64,000 nt of DNA from Collinsella sp. BG-O-102. GTDB taxonomy: Bacteria; Actinomycetota; Coriobacteriia; Coriobacteriales; Coriobacteriaceae. Below are positions 62,334-64,000 of the stretch, piece by piece. Under the pieces are notes generated by a model. The model did no database searches, had not been told where the DNA came from, and was given only the letters and a program-made list of their open reading frames with translations. The DNA lies in assembly GCF_023656745.1 (NCBI RefSeq), contig NZ_JAMOKO010000007.1, positions 1 to 64,000 of the forward strand, given 5' to 3'. How positions within the stretch are numbered: position 1 is the first letter of the stretch; the number at the start of each line of letters is the position of its first letter. A program made the translations under genes and the position numbers.

Positions 62334-62798
62334 GATGGGGTCGGGATTGGAGCTAGGGAGATAGCGGATTTCCAGCTCTACTCCGAGCTTTTGTAGCTCT
62401 CTGAGAGCAGCGACGTCCGCATCGTCTATGGCGACCGCGGGCGTTACAGAGCGTTTGCCCTCCCCTGCCTGCATATGGCCGATGCTGATCTTGGTTATTG
62501 GCACGCGGCCCTTAACCAGCACGAGTGCATCGGCGGGTGAGGCCACCATGATCAGAATCAATTGGCGCGGCGTTGCGGTATGAACGATGTCGACGGTCCT
62601 TTGCACCGAGAAAAAGCGCGTCCAAACGCCTTCTGGCGTCGCCACCCTCATAGGGGCCCACTTGTGAGCGTCCGCCGCGATCTCATCGTTGACGATTAAG
62701 ACAAGGTTGGAACCCACGGCTTCGTTCCACAGCTCAACGTCTTGCCCGTAAATGAAACGGTCATCGATACGCGTGAGAAGGATCTTGGGCTGAGCCAT
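62319..62798 (-). CDS. PTS mannose/sorbose-type IIB homologue lacking the active-site histidine
   Basis: 159 residues of the IIB(Man/Sor) fold, beginning MAQPKILLTRIDDRFIYGQD. In active proteins this loop reads RIDDRLIHGQV, and the histidine takes the phosphate. Here the position is Y17. The rest of the fold is well kept (VPITKISIGHMQAGEGKRSV, LRELQKLGVELEIRYLP). It stands alone, without IIA, IIC or IID genes. It is either a regulatory or sensing relic or a non-functional paralogue. The start at 62798 has a weak GGGGC upstream; 22 more codons are open. Confidence 0.85.
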   Translation of the reverse strand: MAQPKILLTRIDDRFIYGQDVELWNEAVGSNLVLIVNDEIAADAHKWAPMRVATPEGVWTRFFSVQRTVDIVHTATPRQLILIMVASPADALVLVKGRVPITKISIGHMQAGEGKRSVTPAVAIDDADVAALRELQKLGVELEIRYLPSSNPDPIQLVI

Positions 62799-63005
62799 GG
62801 CTGCCCCATTCTGTTTGAGACCCATACGAACAGGACGACGGCAGCCAACTCGACAGCAGGTCAAGCGCTAAATGGACGCCGCAGACATCACGTCTCCAAT
62901 CTTAGTGCATTTAAAGTGAGAAAAGCCGTCAGAACACTTGCGCGGATTTGCGATGTCCCGTATCATAGACAGCCGTTGACGCCTCAGTTGCGTCATCACA
63001 TGGTC

Positions 63006-63081
63006 GCCAGCGTAGCTCAGTTGGTAGAGCACCGCTCTCGTAAAGCGGGGGTCACCGGTTCGAGCCCGGTCGCTGGCTCCA
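63006..63081 (+). tRNA. tRNA-Thr (anticodon CGT)
   Basis: The acceptor stem GCCAGCG/CGCTGGC, a D arm with AGCTCAGTTGGTAGAGC, an anticodon stem CCGCT/AGCGG with loop CTCGTAA, and the T arm GGTTCGAGCC are all present. CCA is encoded. The anticodon CGT reads threonine codon ACG. Confidence 0.96.
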
Positions 63082-63093
63082 TTGCATTAGTGC

Positions 63094-63128
63094 AGCTCAG
63101 AAGCGTAATTGCTTCTGAGCTTTTTTGT
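63094..63128 (+). terminator. Terminator of the tRNA gene
   Basis: AGCTCAGAAGC pairs with GCTTCTGAGCT around GTAATT, followed by TTTTTTG. Confidence 0.92.
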
Positions 63129-63273
63129 TTGCGCGTCTCTTTCCTCCTTCTCCGAGGAGTGAAAAAGGGGTGAAAAACTTTTTTAACTGTTTTCCATAAA
63201 TAGTTAGCATCATCCAACGTTCACATTAGATCGAACAACAATCCTGTTACGCATAGCCTAATTCCGCTGAGTA

Positions 63274-64000
63274 TCAGAGAAGAACGTCCGGATTATATGC
63301 ATCCAGCTTCGCTTCTCCAGTCGCCAGTGACTCCTCCAGCCGGTCAGCATATTCAACAATAGAGCCGTAGAATATGGGAGTAAAATCCGAACTTTTCGAT
63401 AAAGAGGGGTTCCGCTACGTCAATCCTCTTCTTGGCAACCGCGGCCTCATCCTTTTCATAGTACCCAGTGCCAGGAATCCGCTCGTTTGCCTGCGGCAAG
63501 CACTTAAGCTGCCTACACAAGCGCGCCGACCCCTTTGAAAGACCCATAAAGGTGATAGCACCAGAGATTACGCCACCGACGCCCACAACAACCTTGCCAG
63601 CGGCATCCCCCACCGTCTGCTTTGTTATCTTGATACCCATGAAGCTCAAGAGCTTCTTCAGGATCGGATACCAACTGGTCTTGGTTAGCGACTGGCGAGC
63701 GACCTTTTTCGCGACCGCCTCTTGGGCGTTTTTGGCGATTACGGTTAGCATCGAATTCGCGCTGCCTACACCCATCATCACACCGAGCAACACTGCCATT
63801 TCGTAGAGAGTCTCATCATCAACGTCGTCACATTCTTCAAAAATGGTCTGCCAGCCATACAGGTATGCCAGTTTCTGCATAATCCTGAATGCGTGCACGT
63901 AGTATTACGTAATATCGGCAGGAATGGTGCCCACCATCGCGACACCTCCGGGAAGACCCGCTGCAAAGGAAAAGGCGGTTGACTTCTTTGCCTCATAATC
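63274..64000 (-). pseudogene. EcsC-family protein gene, decayed and cut by the window edge
   Basis: Read from the right edge, the frame gives KKSTAFSFAAGLPGGVAMVG, then TIPADIT, a TAA stop at 63905-63907 in place of the expected glutamine codon, and continues YYVHAFRIMQKLAYLYGWQT. The central part (DVDDETLYEMAVLLGVMMGV, GIKITKQTVGDAAGKVVVGV) matches EcsC-family membrane-associated proteins. Near 63400, in a run of A, the coding sequence shifts frame; SSDFTPIFYGSIVEYADRLE in the new frame runs to a stop at 63274. Two lesions make a functional product unlikely. The 5' end is outside the window. Confidence 0.75.

Noticed and set aside
63006-63081. Prophage or island integration at the tRNA-Thr gene
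   Set aside because: No integrase gene and no duplicated tRNA 3' end is visible on either side within the window.

Overview
The window looks like a chromosomal segment of a gut actinobacterium of the Coriobacteriia, most probably Collinsella. The genes are GC-rich and many carry AGGAGG-like ribosome binding sites. The content is fermentative and saccharolytic: PTS transporters, pyruvate formate-lyase, a flavodiiron protein, tagatose-6-phosphate and Leloir galactose genes. The genus is an inference from gene content; no marker gene is present.

Layout. 0-4 kb: a sucrose-type locus on the minus strand (LacI regulator, GH32 hydrolase, PTS IIBC), with the transporter broken near the left edge. 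3.9-5.6 kb: an IS110-type element whose transposase carries an extra C-terminal helix-turn-helix, inserted in a palindromic repeat. 5.6-8 kb: pyruvate formate-lyase split into a large protein and a separate glycyl-radical protein. 8.4-10.4 kb: a ketodeoxygluconate permease and an SDR dehydrogenase. 10.6-15.3 kb: a MarR regulator with a two-gene ABC exporter. 15.8-16.9 kb: DAHP synthase. 17.2-21.2 kb: agmatine deiminase and antiporter beside a decayed LuxR-type regulator. 21.5-24.5 kb: a BceAB-like ABC system. 24.6-25.6 kb: a Nudix-Vsr fusion. 26.3-29.6 kb: class II aldolase, a DeoR regulator and a flavodiiron protein. 29.7-33.9 kb: LacI regulator, galK, galT. 34.2-39.2 kb: lacC, lacX, lacB, lacA, a membrane protein and a lactose-type PTS IIA. 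39.4-53.8 kb: three paralogous modules, each a divergent LacI regulator with a fused PTS IIBC and a GH1 phospho-beta-glycosidase. 54.2-59.8 kb: a segment of visibly lower GC with a Fic protein, a fourth PTS IIBC, an uncharacterised protein and a GntR regulator. 60.2-62.8 kb: a LacR-like DeoR regulator, galM and a PTS IIB homologue lacking its catalytic histidine. 63 kb: tRNA-Thr(CGT) and a decayed EcsC-family gene.

How it works together (inference). Beta-galactosides and beta-glucosides would enter as 6-phosphates through the four IIBC proteins, which may share the single IIA. GH1 enzymes would cleave them. LacAB and LacC would process galactose-6-phosphate, and the class II aldolase could finish the route. 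Free galactose would go through GalM, GalK and GalT. The DeoR protein at 60.2 kb is a good candidate LacR: similar operator-like sites lie before it, before lacA and before the IIA gene. Each LacI protein has its own operator variant.

Most interesting structure outside genes: (1) ten long hairpin units with a period of about 81 bp, in four arrays, all at the 3' ends of sugar modules; (2) a structured element of about 175 nt that starts at the stop codon of two unrelated genes and shows compensatory base changes; (3) a guide-like match between the IS110 non-coding end and its own insertion site; (4) several other palindromic repeat families.
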